Below are positions 11,686 to 23,772 of a DNA stretch of 64,000 bases, piece by piece. Made by a program: the position numbers and the translations under genes. Under the pieces are notes generated by a model. It did no database searches. It was not told where the DNA came from and saw only the letters and a program-made list of their open reading frames with translations. This DNA comes from Prorocentrum cordatum (Eukaryota > Sar > Dinophyceae > Prorocentrales > Prorocentraceae), in NCBI GenBank assembly GCA_963575745.1, contig CAUYUJ010000903.1, forward strand, positions 516,001 through 580,000, read 5' to 3'. The stretch's first letter is position 1. Each line of letters opens with the position of its first letter.

Positions 11686-12554
11686 TTACCATAATCGAAT
11701 AACTTCAGACCGGGCTGTGAGCGACAGCATGTGCTTCAGCGGCGCAAGTGGGCCTAGCACGGAGGCGATGACAGTTGCAGGGGCTGTCAGTCCAGCATGC
11801 AATTTCCCCATTGTTACTCGTGCTTCCACGACGCAGCAGATTGCAGCCCCCCAGCGGCCGTTGCCCTCGGCCTCGTCGTCTTCTTGAATGCTAAGCTCCC
11901 GATGCCCGGAGTCGGCGCGCAGGTCTACGGCGCCATCAGGGGCCGCGGCTGCGTAAATAACCTTCCTGGACCCCTGCAACAGTTCGCGGGCGAGGGCTCG
12001 GGCTTTCAGGCGTCGCGCCTGCATGCCCGCACATTCCTGGGTATGCTGTACAGAAAGGGCGCGCGCCATGGTCCAGACATGCGCACGTGCGAAACATGCG
12101 CGGGCCCCCCGAAGGCTAACAACCATGTCGCTGACCTTGTTGCTAGCGTCGGCGCCCGGGACGTCTCCAAATAGACCAGAATGTGCACTGGGAAGAAGCT
12201 GTTTGACGGCGTCGTCCTGGACGTCCTCAAAAAGACCTGAATGTGCCATGGGACGAAGCTGTTTGACAGAGTCGCCCTGCCTCAGAATCTGTCTCAGCAT
12301 ATCGAGGAACACAATTCGCGCCAATCTTTGTTCAGGTTGTACATGCCGAGTGCCTTCTTAACCGCGTTGTCGAAATCATTCATGTGGGATTCCTTACCGT
12401 GCATAGCGATGTCTTGCTGTGCTCGGCTGCGAACAGTGCTTGGTGGCCTCAACTCCCTGGCCCTATGGGCATGGACGTTTTGCGGTTTTGCGGGCAGCGA
12501 AGGCTCCGTCGGAGCCTGCCCGAGCCAAACGCCGAGGGGGCGCCTCGAGCTCAC
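11686..12554 (-). pseudogene. Unrecognised minus-strand coding remnant, two frames
   Basis: Two minus-strand frames overlap at about 12294-12324 and read as one broken polypeptide. The first (12554-12294) ends with HMNDFDNAVKKALGMYNLNK. The second (12324-11686, 212 residues) starts near IVFLDMLRQILRQGDSVKQL. The second contains an in-frame duplication (MAHSGLFEDV and SAHSGLFGDV) followed by charged, probably helical sequence. It lies just downstream of LINE RNase H remnants on the same strand, so retroelement origin is the natural guess, but I recognise no domain. Confidence 0.35.
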
Positions 12555-12589
12555 CGCGAGCTCTCAGCTCAATTGACTGTACTATCTCT

Positions 12590-12763
12590 AGGCAGGAGAA
12601 AGGCGGCCTCCGCAACATCTCTCCGAACGAGACCGTCGCCGAAAGCAGCAGGCTGGAGCGACTCAGAGGGGGCGGAGTGCCTCAGGCGTTTAGAACGAAA
12701 TTGAGGATGAGGAAGAAAACCAGCCTCGAGAAAGAAACCAATACCACAACCAGACGCGTCCAC
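12590..12763 (-). pseudogene. LINE RNase H, N-terminal half (remnant)
   Basis: The minus-strand frame begins MDASGCGIGFFLEAGFLPHP and continues to VAEAAFLLPRDSTVN before a stop. This resembles the first two strands of the RNase H domain in dinoflagellate-type LINEs: an initial Asp and small residues, then a [V/A]AEAA...LP...[T/S]TV segment leading to the catalytic Glu. The expected AEL with the catalytic Glu follows immediately in an interrupted frame. The C-terminal half lies upstream on the same strand, the reverse of a normal protein. The family call is from remembered motif order and is moderate. Confidence 0.45.
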
Positions 12764-12859
12764 TCCGCCATCGAACGACCGCGGAGGGCAGCAAGCTCAT
12801 AGTGCCTAGGTAATCGGGTGTGACAGGCCTCAAGGTGTACCTCTCGTGGCCTTCCCGCG

Positions 12860-13100
12860 CTTGATGGGCGAGAGCATCCGCCCTCTGGCTATTCTCTCTG
12901 AGTTCATGTTTGAAGAGGTCTCGACCTGGGAAACTAGAACGGAGGTGGTAACGATTCTCAAGCCACGCCATCTTATCAACCAGCTTATCGACTCTTTTCT
13001 GGTAAGCGTTGTTACCCGCCCTCCACTTACCACGAGCCCAATTAATGATGCGCAAGCTATCTCCGCATAACTCAACAGGAAGCCCGGCTGAAACAACATC
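12860..13100 (-). pseudogene. LINE RNase H, C-terminal half (remnant)
   Basis: The 191-residue minus-strand frame (13265-12690) contains GLPVELCGDSLRIINWARGK, a stretch through MAWLENRYHL, then FKHELRENSQRADALAHQAR. This is the second half of a type-1 RNase H: the GDS Asp, an aromatic-rich helix, and the terminal RE-N--AD-LA motif with the last catalytic Asp. The first half (initial DG and the catalytic Glu) is not found upstream in frame. In LINEs this domain removes the RNA template after reverse transcription. Here it is a fragment, and upstream sequence (13101-13590) carries no reverse transcriptase motif I recognise. Confidence 0.6.
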
Positions 13101-13137
13101 CCAAACCGTCGCCCTTCCATTTAAGATAGCCAGCCGC

Positions 13138-13590
13138 TTAAAAAGCTTGCCCGCCTCCGCTCCAGAAACCTCCTGAGTCATCATCTCCCCCCAAGACGTC
13201 TTCAACTTTGGCCCCCGTCCCCTTTCCAGAAAGCACAAAATACTCAGACGCTTTTTCATGACCACAGTGTTTCAGGTAGGCAGGCATCTTGTCGAGAAAC
13301 GTCTTCCAGGAAAACTCACCGCCCTTCCACCAATAATCCCCGAAGAGAAGACGAAACATGTAGCTCCAAGGCCTTTCTCCAGCTGCTTCTGCTCCAATAC
13401 GCATACGCTTCAAAGCACTGGCCTCCTTCCACGAGCCCATCTGCCGAATAACCTCACTGAAAGTCGCGGGCGCGCTCCCCAAGGACGGACAAGACAGCAG
13501 CAACCTTCTCGCATCTCTCCAAGCACGAGCACCGGTGGGAGGAGCAATGGGGAGAGCCAGCCGCCGACGTTTGAACTCCTCGCGATTCAC
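13138..13590 (-). pseudogene. Unrecognised minus-strand frame upstream of RNase H remnant
   Basis: A 150-residue frame, rich in Trp and charged residues (for example FRLLFGDYWWKGGEFSWKTF and KMPAYLKHCGHEKASEYFVL), overlaps the start of the RNase H frame by about 125 bases. Its composition looks protein-like rather than repetitive. It may be a connecting region of the same decayed LINE. I cannot name a domain. Confidence 0.35.
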
Positions 13591-16353
13591 ATGGTGGTCG
13601 TCATTCTCCGTGGTCTTCTTGACTCTTCACGATCTGAGCCGGGCGCGGGGCATGTCAGACAGCGAGGGTTGTCGTCGCAATCCTCGAAAGCGGGTGGGGC
13701 ACGAAGAGTAGCAGCACTGCTGGGACGCAGGGCGAAGCACGCGATGCGCTCCTGCTTGTCCGCGGCTTCGGCCATTTCTCTGCTTGCGAGGCCTTCGAGG
13801 ACAGCCGTATCTATGTTGAGACTGGGCGAGGTCGAATCGGAGTGACATGCAGCTTCGCCTGCCAACAAGCGCTGGGATGCGCGTCGTGCCGATCCACAGA
13901 GGGCGGCCCCGAAAATGGTTCTTGATCCATGGAGCCACGCCACGCAAAGCGAAGTCGCATAATGTTTACAATTGTTCCCCGAGGCGGGTCTTCACGGGCT
14001 TCCATATATAGGAATACGTATACATGCATAAAACGCACCTCAATATCTGACGCTCTGGGCCGTGGATAGCAACTCCTTGGCGAAACGTCGGTCCCCTATG
14101 CGCATCTGGCTTCAGCCAGGAGTGCTGGCGCTACTGTCTTCGGGTTATTGGTCACACCCTTAGTGGTGACTGAGTCGCAATCTTTGACTCCAGCCGCTCG
14201 CCTGACATCGGCTGAGACGTAAACGCGGGTAGCGCCACCGGGGAGATTGGCTTCCAACTTCGATTCTCACAATGCGACATGAGCCATGTGCCGGGCGAAG
14301 CACAGTTCGCCGACCCCCCCCCCCCCCCATGCTCGCCGGAGTCAAGGTCATAGCCCGGGCCGTCGCTATCCGCACAGTTAACAAAGGGAACCCAAGTCGT
14401 TGGCGGGGAACCAGGACGTCACTTTGTGCATGCCCCCCCAAGCCGATGTGATCTTGTTCGAACATGTGGGTCTCATGCTCAAATGAGACTGGCGGCGCAG
14501 GGGCGCGGATCGGATGGCGGCCCTGCAGCTGCGCGGCAAAGGCGCACGATTCCACGAATCAGGTGCGCGGCGCAAGTCCCTAGCGCCAACCGCGAAGCAT
14601 CATGGTACAACCCTCGTTCTTCACCACCCACCAGGACTGTGAATCGACGGCCATCGCCGCGATCAGATTCCAGTTGTGTCAGGGTGTTTCGCGTTTCCGC
14701 GGTCTCTGATGGTCTCGGCGGCAATGAGCAAGGTCCGGAAACTGAGTTAGGCGTCAAGCGAATGGACGGGTAGAGCTGCGATCTGGTACTGTGCGGCGCG
14801 ACCGTGATTGCCGGCAGCGAACTCCCGAATGTTGAAAGAAGCGTTGCCTGACTCCTAAAGCCAGAAGCCAGGCTGGACGAGGCGATCGCAATTCAACACT
14901 ATACTGCGATCAGATCCCTGGTAGGCCGATAAAGAGTGAGCGCTTTTGGCCAGCCGTGCGGCCATGGCGCTGCTGGTCCTGAAGTGGACCCTGACGACGC
15001 ACTGCACGGCCACGTGCACTTTCGGCGCGAATCTGCTGCTCAAAAACAATCGGCACACTCTCCTGCGGTCGGGGAAATCGCCAGAAGTGACGGGGTATTT
15101 TCTTCAAGATGGGCAAGGATATAGGAGATGAGGGTTATTGCGGCAATGCGTCCATGCCGAATTCCTTGGCCCTAGAGGCATCGATGAAAAGGGTCAGTTT
15201 AGCGTCGAGACGCTGAACAACAATATCTTCGTCCCCAGATCTGGCCACAGAATTCACCCGTTCCTCGTTGATAATAGTAACGACAAAGGCGCCTTTCCAT
15301 CCACCATTGACGTCTTTGGTGGTCGTTGGGGTCGCAGCTCGACGGGTCTTGTCACCGGCCCCCGTGGTCTTCGTCATGGGGCCCTGCTGTCCACCCTAGC
15401 TGCTGCAGCGGCGTGTGCGATGGCTTCCAGGGCAACCTCGCGGACACGGCGTTCGCGCGCCTTGCCGGCGGATTCTTCAAGGTCTGGCCCTTCACAGAAG
15501 GAGGCATGGAGGGCTGTCTACCGGCGTTGCCGCTGCATGGGGAGGGGGAACGTCCGTCGTAGCAAATGAAAGCGTCACAGGCGAACATTGCCGTGGTCAG
15601 TAGTCTGTGGAAACCGAGGGGGGTGCCATTTTTTGTTTGAAGTAGTCGACCGCGGCGCGCGAAAGCCCTCGGAAAAAATCGCCTGGCGTGCTGCCACGAA
15701 GCCCGGTTGACGAAATCGGTTCGCCACGCTTGCGTTTGGCTGTTGGCGAAATCGTTGTTGAGGCCTCCTTGGCCGTCGCAATGCACTACCTTGGCTGCGC
15801 CGTCGTATTCCACCCGGCAATTGCAATCGGGACTTGGACTCGGCGAGGCGATGAAGTAGGTCGGCGATGAAGTGGGCCGGCGCGCCTGATGCAACGGTCG
15901 GCGATGAAGTAGGCGAAGTACTTATTGTAAAACATGGGTCGCGCCCCACGACCTCATTGAAGCGGCGCCACAAACTCACTTCCCATGCCCGACACTATCG
16001 GCGCGAATCAATGATAGGCTCGATCATGTTCAATGGGATGCCGTCTACACCCATCCGGTGTTCGAATATGGCGCATCTTGGGTTCCTTCGCAAGGTATCA
16101 CCTAAAATGCAATGTGCGGAGCTTTGCGTTTAACGCGGAGAGATCAGCACTCCTGAGGGCCCAGAGACAATGTTGGACATTGAGTCAGTCGGGGAAATCA
16201 TTTAGGCCAGCACCGCGGACAGTAGATCAGGGCACTGCTCGAGAAGCTGGAAGGCAATCGAAGCTGATGCACTGGCTCAAGCGGTGGGGGCGCGTCTGGA
16301 ATGTGCCCGGCCGCGTTGCCGCAATCAGCCTGTGAAGAAGGCGCGCTGTCCAA
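13591..16353. other. Decayed minus-strand coding-like sequence, unassigned
   Basis: Short minus-strand frames follow one another with interrupting stops. Examples are 15377-15135, with KDVNGGWKGAFVVTIINEER and LTLFIDASRAKEFGMDALPQ, and 15116-14910, with ILKKIPRHFWRFPRPQESVP. They read like fragments of one longer polypeptide, probably retroelement-derived, but no catalytic motif is visible. A 13-base poly-C run lies near 14316-14328. Confidence 0.3.
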
Positions 16354-17109
16354 TTACGCTGTGGGGACCAGTCGCGCAATGTCGTCCGGTCGAGGGCAAG
16401 CTCCTGATCGTCCACTTGATGCGGCAGACTCGACCCCCCCCTGGCCCCATGCGTTCTGGGGCCCCCCCGCCGTCTTCAGGCCCCAATGGAGTGGAGGCGT
16501 CGTGGCCTCGGGGTCAACTGACAGATTTTGCAAATCGACATTCGCCCGTGGTGTCGCTGTGACCGTGCCCTCGCTTGTTGTAATCCTCATTACATGCTTC
16601 GCGTCTCCAGAATCGCCAGAGATCGCCTCGCGGCATCTGCAAGGGGCCACAATAATGCGGTACGTAGCTCGAGAACGCATGGCACATCCGAGGCAAACAC
16701 GTCTACCATGCGGGGCTCGACCGAGAGGATGGGGGTTCGCGGCCCAAGTCGCTTCGGCCGGGTCGGTACTCCCCGCTGCTGTCGCTAGAAGCAGATCGAA
16801 GGCAGGTTCGAGCATCCTCGATGCAATTGGCGAAATGGCCCCGCGGCTTTCCGCTGCGCCGCGGCGTCGACAAACGCGCAGCGCAGCTTCTGCGCGTCGG
16901 CCGGCTAAGGCAGGCCTCTGGTTGCAGAGCTGGCAATGCTCACGGCGACCATTGCAGCGGCGCGTCATGAAAGGCCGCAGCAAACTCGCGCGATTGGCCG
17001 CAATCCCGGTTGGCTTTTGCAAAGGCATGCCATGGCTATCCTCGGGGTTTGTCATGCGCGCGTCGAAGACCGCCCAGCAATGTGGGCCCCTTTTTGCACT
17101 TGCGTCCAA
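16354..17109 (-). pseudogene. Unrecognised 251-residue minus-strand frame
   Basis: The N-terminal part is the most protein-like: a WAVFDARMTNPEDSHGMPLQ segment followed by KPTGIAANRASLLRPFMTRR and a Cys/His-rich CNGRREHCQLC stretch. This Cys/His spacing could bind zinc, and the style recalls C-terminal segments of dinoflagellate copia-like proteins. I cannot name the family safely. After about residue 60 the frame looks compositional. No promoter or splice signal supports a live gene. Confidence 0.3.
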
Positions 17110-17610
17110 GGCTCTACTTCTTCAGCCCAACTGGTGGCGGGTTGACTCCGCATCAAATGCGGGCCCAATCGCTCATGAGGGAGAGCCTCCACGGAAAGCC
17201 ACATGACTGCAACATTGCACATGGGGAAGATCAGCTTCGCGATGCTCCTTCCACGCGTGGTACCTCGCTGCGCACGTGACATCGGAACTCAGACCAGTCG
17301 TTCTGCGGTTCGGCTGGGAAATGGCAACCGGCACGTGCCAGGTCCCCCATGCATGATTGACAGCGCGCTGGACGCCATGGTCGCCCGGCGAGAGGTTTCC
17401 CGCGGCAGACGATCCCACGCCGGAAGCGACCAAAAACGCTTCACTATCAACTACATAACTAATTTCAAATGCGCTAGTGCATATGCATGCCGAAGGGTGC
17501 TGAAGTGGCCTGGCGTAGGAGCCAGAATCTGTCCATGAGCTCCGCGGAATTCTCCACCCGTCGCCCCACGTCGGGGGCGACCGCGTCGAAGTCAGCCCTC
17601 ATCGGCCCTG

Positions 17611-18413
17611 TCACGTCACCATGAAGCGCGGCCATTGAGGGTGCTCGCGATGATCTCTGGCTGACATTTGGAATGCTCGGTGATTCAAATTGGCTGTCCT
17701 GCGGGTGGTCGCTGTGTTTGCCCTGGTCTGTCCAGCCGCGCCTGTCGAAGCGGTTTGGCGCGACCTGCGCGGGTCGGTCAACGCGGGCCCCATGGATCTT
17801 GCCGAATCAGCAGATGTTCTGATTCGGGCACTTTCCCCCGCGATGCAACAACTGGAGGAACTAGGACGCCCTGTGCAAGCGGGGCTCACTCGAAGAGAGT
17901 CGATCACGTAGAAATTGGCACTGATCCCGTCGATGCCTCTAGTCGGGGAAATCCTCCTGGCGCGGCGACCCTCAAACGTTAGACCTAGTGGCGGCGCGGG
18001 GCAATGCGGTGATGTTGGAGGTCGCCCGGGTGGTGGTGCTGTTTGCGGCGGCTCCTGCCCTGGCAGGTATTGGTCTGGTGCTGGGTCAAAACCGTTGAAC
18101 TTCATCACAGACGCTTCGCCGCAGACGGGGTCTGTCTCCAGGGGCGGGTGCAGCGCTAGGCCTCGTGGCAATGGCCGATGATGCCCCAGGTGAGGCACCG
18201 TTGCTGGCGCGTCTGGGTCGCGCGCGGCGTCGATATGGAGGGGGCGTCGTTGCTGGGGGAGTTGCGCGGCTCAAATGGCCCCGCGTTTCCTGCGTCGGCG
18301 AAGACCAGGTCGAGCGCGCGGCAGACCCCGCCAGGGTTCACGAAGAACTCGTCTTCTTGGACGAGTCGAGGGCCACCTGCATCGTCGGGAATCATCGCCC
18401 ACAAGAGAGTCAC
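17611..18413 (-). pseudogene. Candidate gag-like remnant with broken CCHC knuckle
   Basis: The frame 18413-18156 ends RCLTWGIIGHCHEA and then TAG. Its spacing matches a retroviral-type CCHC zinc knuckle (C-x2-C-x3-GH-x4-C), with Trp (TGG) at the second Cys and the TAG stop at the last Cys. The + strand bases are at 18156-18200. A second frame (18198-17611) continues past it with a Pro-rich segment and NFYVIDSLRVSP. A knuckle at the end of a nucleic-acid-binding Gag would fit the surrounding retroelement debris. The call rests on one short motif with two of four ligands changed. Confidence 0.35.
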
Positions 18414-20799
18414 GTTGAACTCATCGTCGTCAGAACAGTCACGTGTTTCGCACCCCTCCCCCCCCCCAGCAAAGATGACATCGGTCCCCCGACGGGGGTC
18501 GTCGAGGGGGCGGCGTCGAGGGCCTGCTGCCGCGGTGCCGTATACGGCGCGCTGGCTTCGACATCATCGTCGTCTCCGTCGCTGAAGTAGCTCGGTGGAC
18601 TCGAGTGTTGAACGGTGGTCTCGACAAACAAATGCCGCACGCGCGAAAATCATCATTTTCGGAATGCTCGGCGCACCTTCTCGCCAAAACGCGCGCGCAT
18701 TGCAGCTGCAAAAACCGAACCTGCCACAAGCATGGCCTGAAAGCTGGGTGATCAACTGCTTTAGTCTAGGTTTAGCAAGTCGCTGTCTGTCATGCTTGTC
18801 ACGCGCGGGTGGCATCTGCCCCCGCGATTCGCACCCCATGGGCGCTGCGCCGGTAGCCGTCTTCAAGACGAACGCAGATGCATCACTTGATGATGCGGTG
18901 GTGCACGTGGGTCAACAGGTTGGGCCAGTCCAAAATTTGGTTGCGATGGTGGCGCTGCGATGAGATCGGGCCCGTCGTCGCCGTCGCCGACGATCTCGCA
19001 CTGCACGCCGCGCGCCCGCTCAAAATCCCATGCCGCGGATCGAGGCTGCAGCGATTCGGCGTCTCCTGACTCGCGCGTTTCTAGTTGTGTTCCCACAGGC
19101 CAATCGCTGATGGAAGTGCGTCGGCGCATGTTGCGCTGCTCCGCAGCGATGTCGAAAATCAGGTGGAGGCGCAGCTCCGTGGCCTCCGTGGCATGCAACT
19201 GCTCTTGCTGAGCGCCACCTGGCAGGCCCGCGTGCTCCGCCGCGCCGGCGGGCAAACATTTTCCATCGGGGCACGTTGGCCCGCGGCCTGCCCGTCGTAA
19301 GCGTCGCGCGCCAAGTGTCCAGATGGGGTCTCATTTGCGGCGCGCGATGACCTTGCCGTCATTTGCGGACGGGGATTTGCAATCGGCCTTTGCCTTGGCC
19401 AAACGATCCCCGTAGGTGCACGGCGCCTCCGCCGCGGCCCTTGCCGCGGCCGCCGAAGAACAGTTCCTCGCCCGCGTCGTCGTCGAGGGCGGCCACGCAC
19501 GTCTAGGTGCCCTTGCCAGCGAGACGTCGGCGCCCGCCGCATCCCCCCCACCCTTTCCCGCGGGGATTCGCCCCGCGCACCCGCGGGCGCGCCGCGCCGG
19601 CTTGCGCAGAAGAAAATAATGCCATCCTCTCCCGCGAGGCCCCCCAGGGGGTCGAGGTCGGAGCAGCCCGCAGCGCCGTCGAAGCCGACGTCGAATCGCG
19701 CGGCGCCCAGGCGGCCAGGGCCCCTTTGGCGCCTGGAGGGCCGCGCGGCGCTGCGGCCCAAGATCCTGCCGATGGTGCTCCAGGCTGAGCCGGTGCATCC
19801 GCTTAAGCTCCACTCCCAAACTAAAACGCGGCGTCGGCGAAGCGAAAGTCGCTCCTGCCAGGGCAGCCCATGAGCTGGGCGACGTTGCCGGGCGCGCGTT
19901 CGGTGATTGGACGTCGGGGTCTGCCCGCCTCCAGCAGCTGGTCGCATTGCAGCTGCGCCTTCGGCGTCGCGCCGCAGAGCGCTGCGGGAGCGATGCGACA
20001 TCGCCGCAGGAGCTTGGGGGGCTAGGGCGCACGTCGCGAGCAAAAACTGGGGTTCGTCGGGTCCGCACCCCTGCTGTATCAATGTCACCCGTGCTACTTT
20101 CCGCCGCGCGAAGACGCTGCCGACGCGTTCTTGACTGTGAGCTCTGCCATCTACCAGTTCCAATCGCTGCTGCAGTTGGCGCTCATCGTCCAAGCCCTCG
20201 AAGATCTGCGCTATGGAGCACGGCGCGCGCGTGGCTGAATCCGCCCGTGCACAGTTGACTTCTGCCGCGAGCGAGTTTGATCGCGCCCGACGGAGTCCTC
20301 GCGGCGACGCTGCGACCCTAGCTTCGAAGGCCACGCTGCACGGCAGCCGTCTGCGCGGATGGCGTCACGCGGCCAGAACGGAAGTTCAGCCGCGCGCGTA
20401 CTTCTCCGATCTACGCACGGCAAAGGGCATTCCAAACAGGGCCCCAGCAGCCCCTCGTCTCATCGCCCTCGCGCCCCCTCGTCGCGCGGAGGACGACGGC
20501 GCTCATGGCAATGGCTACGAGCCCGCATGCGACGAAGCTCGAGTAGCGGAGGCGGAGGGAGGGGGCTGCGGACGCAGCGGTTAGTGGAGGGGCCGGTCGC
20601 GCGCCCACGAGCAGCTGGAAGTTCAGAAAGGTTCGGGAGTCGACGCTCCTCGATCTCGATGACGCGGTGCTCGGTCGCGTTTCTGCGCTCGTAAGTCATT
20701 GGTGGTGGGGGTGATGTCTCAGTGGAGGAAAGTGTGGCATGCGTCATATTCGTCGGCGTAGCGGCCGAAGTTTCTCGCGCGCTTATTCTCGAGCGCGAA
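18414..20799. other. High-GC region with long but unsupported frames
   Basis: The longest frame (20334-19159, minus, 391 residues) is rich in Arg/Ala/Pro and overlaps equally long frames on both strands, as expected from very high GC. I see no conserved motif. It may contain degenerate Gag sequence, but that is a guess. Confidence 0.4.
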
Positions 20800-21065
20800 A
20801 GATACCCGTACCCTTACCCAGACGGGGTGGCAAGGGGCCCTCGGGGCATCGCCCCCCCTGGGTCCGGGTCGGCTCCCGAAGCCACCATGCATGCCCGTAC
20901 CTAGACGGGGTGACCCAACCACCACCCCAGCTAGGTCCGGGTATGTATGGTTGTTTCGGGCACCGACCCGTACCCAGACGAGGTGGCGGCAAGGCCGAAA
21001 ACGCTCTAGCGGGCGGCCCTTTTCACCCCAGCTGACCCCGGGTCCGGGTATGTTTTGGGCTAGTG
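20800..21065. repeat. Three degenerate CCCGTACCCAGACGGGGTG repeats
   Basis: Related phrases occur at about 20806 (with an inserted CTTA), 20889 (CCCGTACCTAGACGGGGTGA) and 20966 (CCCGTACCCAGACGAGGTGG). They are interspersed with GGTCCGGGT and CACCCCAGCT phrases, some in inverted relation. Spacing is about 76-84 bp. No coding content is proposed. Confidence 0.6.
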
Positions 21066-22456
21066 ACTTATAGGCCTTGGCCGCGCAGTTGTGCAACTTG
21101 CCCATGTAGAAGTCGGAGATGGGAAGGCCTTTAATAAGGCAGTCGCATCTCATCAAGCGCGCATGGCGCGGCCTGTTTTAGGCGGTGTCGCAGTGGTAGC
21201 GCAGTGCTTCGCGCCGGCCAGGTGGGCGCCCACGCAGGCGCCCGCCATGCACTTGCGCTCGCTTCCACCCTCGGCGCAGATGATGCGGGGCATCATCGCG
21301 CCGAGGGTAGGCGCGAGCAGAGCAGCCGCGGGCGCGACAGCTCCGCCACCGAGTTGGAAGGGCGCCTGCCATCGCGCGGCACACGGCGGGGCGCGCAGGG
21401 GCGCATGGAAGGGGCGAGGGCGGCGGCGGCGGGCGAGCGAGCGAGCAATGCGCCGGCGCCTGCGCCGGCTCGAGCTGGGCGCGCGAGGCCGCAGCCCCTA
21501 GAAACCCTGCAAAGCTGCGACCTCGAGCATCGGGCATTGGCACGGATCGCGCCCCGCGCAGGCGTCGCAGGGTCGGGCCGCGCATCCATTGACGAGAGCA
21601 CGAACATATTATGAACGTAGATGGACGACGCATGACGAACACACCTCAAGCCGCGCAAGAAATACCCGCCTGCCAACCGCCCACGCGGCGAAGGCGAGAC
21701 GCGGTGCAGAACAGAAACCGCAAAATAAAAAGGGCTCGGCCAGAGAGGATGAAGCCAGAATGCCAAACCCTGCAAGAATCTGCCCGGCGCGAAGACCGCC
21801 GCGCTTGCGCCACCGCTCGCAACCACCTTGCATCGTCGACGTCGCGGTCATGGCGACGTCGCGGCCGCGCGGCGTCTCGCGCGTCGCGTCGAGTGTAATC
21901 GTCGCCTCGCTGGTCCACAATTTGTAAGAACATCCGCACGTCGCCGCGCCGCATTTACTGTTGTCTGCCATGATATATCCACACCTTCTGTCTGTCATCC
22001 TGGCTGGGGCTCCAATTCAACTCTCTCCGCGACCAGCGGCTCGCCAGGCGATGGGCTAGTTAAGCAGCCCTCCTCCGTGCAAGTCGAGGGCGCGCGCGCA
22101 CGACGTCGGGGAAGCTGCGGCGTCGCACGAACTCTCCTGCCCTGCAATGCGAGCGCTCATGCGGGCGAAATCAAACCATCCCTCCACATAAAGTCCGGTG
22201 GTTCGGTCGCGTTGGGGAGGCACCTCGTCGCCGTCGTCGTCGTCGCGACGGGGCGGGGGGGCCGGGTTTCTACGTGCTTGGTGATCATATCGAAAATCGG
22301 GCCATTGATCGCGGGGGCGATCGTCGTTGTCGCGGTGACTTCCCGCGGGGGCGATTGCTGATCGCGCTGCGTCGATGCGCCTTCGAAGCGTGCCAATGAC
22401 CATTCCGACCGCGCACCGCTGCGCTCTGCGCGGCGGCGGGGGCGCAGTCGGCGGCG
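21066..22456. other. No supported gene
   Basis: High-GC sequence immediately downstream (minus strand) of the LINE reverse transcriptase remnant. It may include its decayed C-terminal or 3' portion, but no motif is recognisable. Confidence 0.4.
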
Positions 22457-23772
22457 TCAACGGCAATGCCCGCTCGTGAATTCTTCTCTGTGGGACGCGA
22501 AACATGGCCGGCCGGCTTGGATGCGTCGGTCGATGTCAGTCAAAGCGGCGCCGAGGCAGGCGATCGTTCGACCCAGGTGCTTGTTCGTGCCGTTGCGTGG
22601 AAGGACGTAGATGTCCATCTCTGAAATGTCCACTTTGCGTGCTCGGTGCCTGGGATTGGTTGCCCATGTGTTGTTTGCATTGTCCAGGTGGGCGTCCAAT
22701 CCGCGCGCATCTCCATGAGATTCAATAGAAAATGGCCCCGAAGCAATAGGCTGTCCGCACAACGAGGATTTGTGACAGCGGAGGTCTCCCTGCCCATCAA
22801 ATGCCGGCCCCGCCGTCGCTTCTGCCGTTCGCGGATGAGTGTTTAAAGGGCGCGTTGTAGTAGCGCGTTGAAAGTCCATCGGCGGCGAGCTTAATCGGTC
22901 TCCCTGTTTTGTGCCGCGCCGGGGATTGAAGAGTTTGCTGGCGGCGTCAATGCGCGCCGATGCTGTTCGGTCGTGGCACATGCGTTGGAGTGGGGCGATG
23001 CGTGCTAGAGAAACAAATTGGTGACGAAGCGCCGCCCAGAAGCAGTGGTGCTCCACGGTGTCGAAGGCTTTCTTGGAAACCAGTGCAGCCACCCGCACTG
23101 CTTGAGTTCATTATGCTGCACATTCGCGCAGGGTGTGTACAAAGTGTCGAGGTGGTCGAGTGTGTCGCGGCCAAGTCTGAACGCTGGTTGGTCGTCTGGC
23201 TGGTGCTGCTCCATTGTGGGCTGAGGCCTATTGTGCAGGGGTCTGCTAAAGAGCACGTATAACATGGGGACTGTGCAGGCCGACGGGAGAGCTGGATCAC
23301 CGGATTTGGGGATTCATGGGATGACTGTTTTCCGCCAGCTTGGTGTTGGGGCATTTGTTTGTACGACAGCGGTGGAAAGCCGCAGCAGAGCATGCTGGTC
23401 CTTGATATGTTCTGCTGTGACCCCCGCAATGTCAAATCAGTTCCCCAGCTTGTGTTGTGAAATGGCTGCGTTTAGCTCCCGTGTTGTGTCTGGCGGAATG
23501 GGGTGAGGCGTCTGGTCGTCGATGGTGAGCGCGTCGCAGTCGTTGGTAAAATCGCACAGTTCGTCGCAGAAGTTCGCGATCGTGTCCTCTATCTCCTGCC
23601 TCGACGTACGCCTGCTACGTCGCTTCCACGGAGCTCCGTGATAAGATCCGTTTTTCGCCAAGCCTTGAGAATGGTGATGCGCTCCAGGTCCTTGCGCTGA
23701 GCTGCTGGAGGATGGTTCATCGGGAGCGGCCATGGAGGATGGTTCATGGTTCATTCCGAGGGGGGTGTCCAA
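22457..23772 (-). pseudogene. LINE (non-LTR) reverse transcriptase remnant
   Basis: Reverse transcriptase would copy element RNA at a nicked chromosomal target. In order on the minus strand: an N-terminal linker (23772-23437), then WRKTVIP, an in-frame stop, and IPKSGDPALP (about 23360-23290). LYVLFSRPLHNRPQPTMEQH and QPAFRLGRDTLDHLDTLYT follow, the usual region around finger motifs 1-3. After a frame change near 23090 comes KAFDTVEHHCFWAALRHQF, the first catalytic Asp region (motif A). Then LFNPRRGTKQGDRLSS, motif B, and finally DISEMDIYVLPRNGTNKHLG and TIACLGAALTDIDRRIQAG, the thumb. The [Y/F]ADD box expected between motif B and the thumb is not readable in any frame. At least one stop and one frameshift make this a pseudogene. 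The upstream endonuclease is not seen. Confidence 0.8.

Noticed and set aside
19159-20334. A 391-residue minus-strand frame
   Set aside because: Arg/Ala/Pro-rich composition in very high GC, with equally long frames overlapping on both strands and no recognisable motif.
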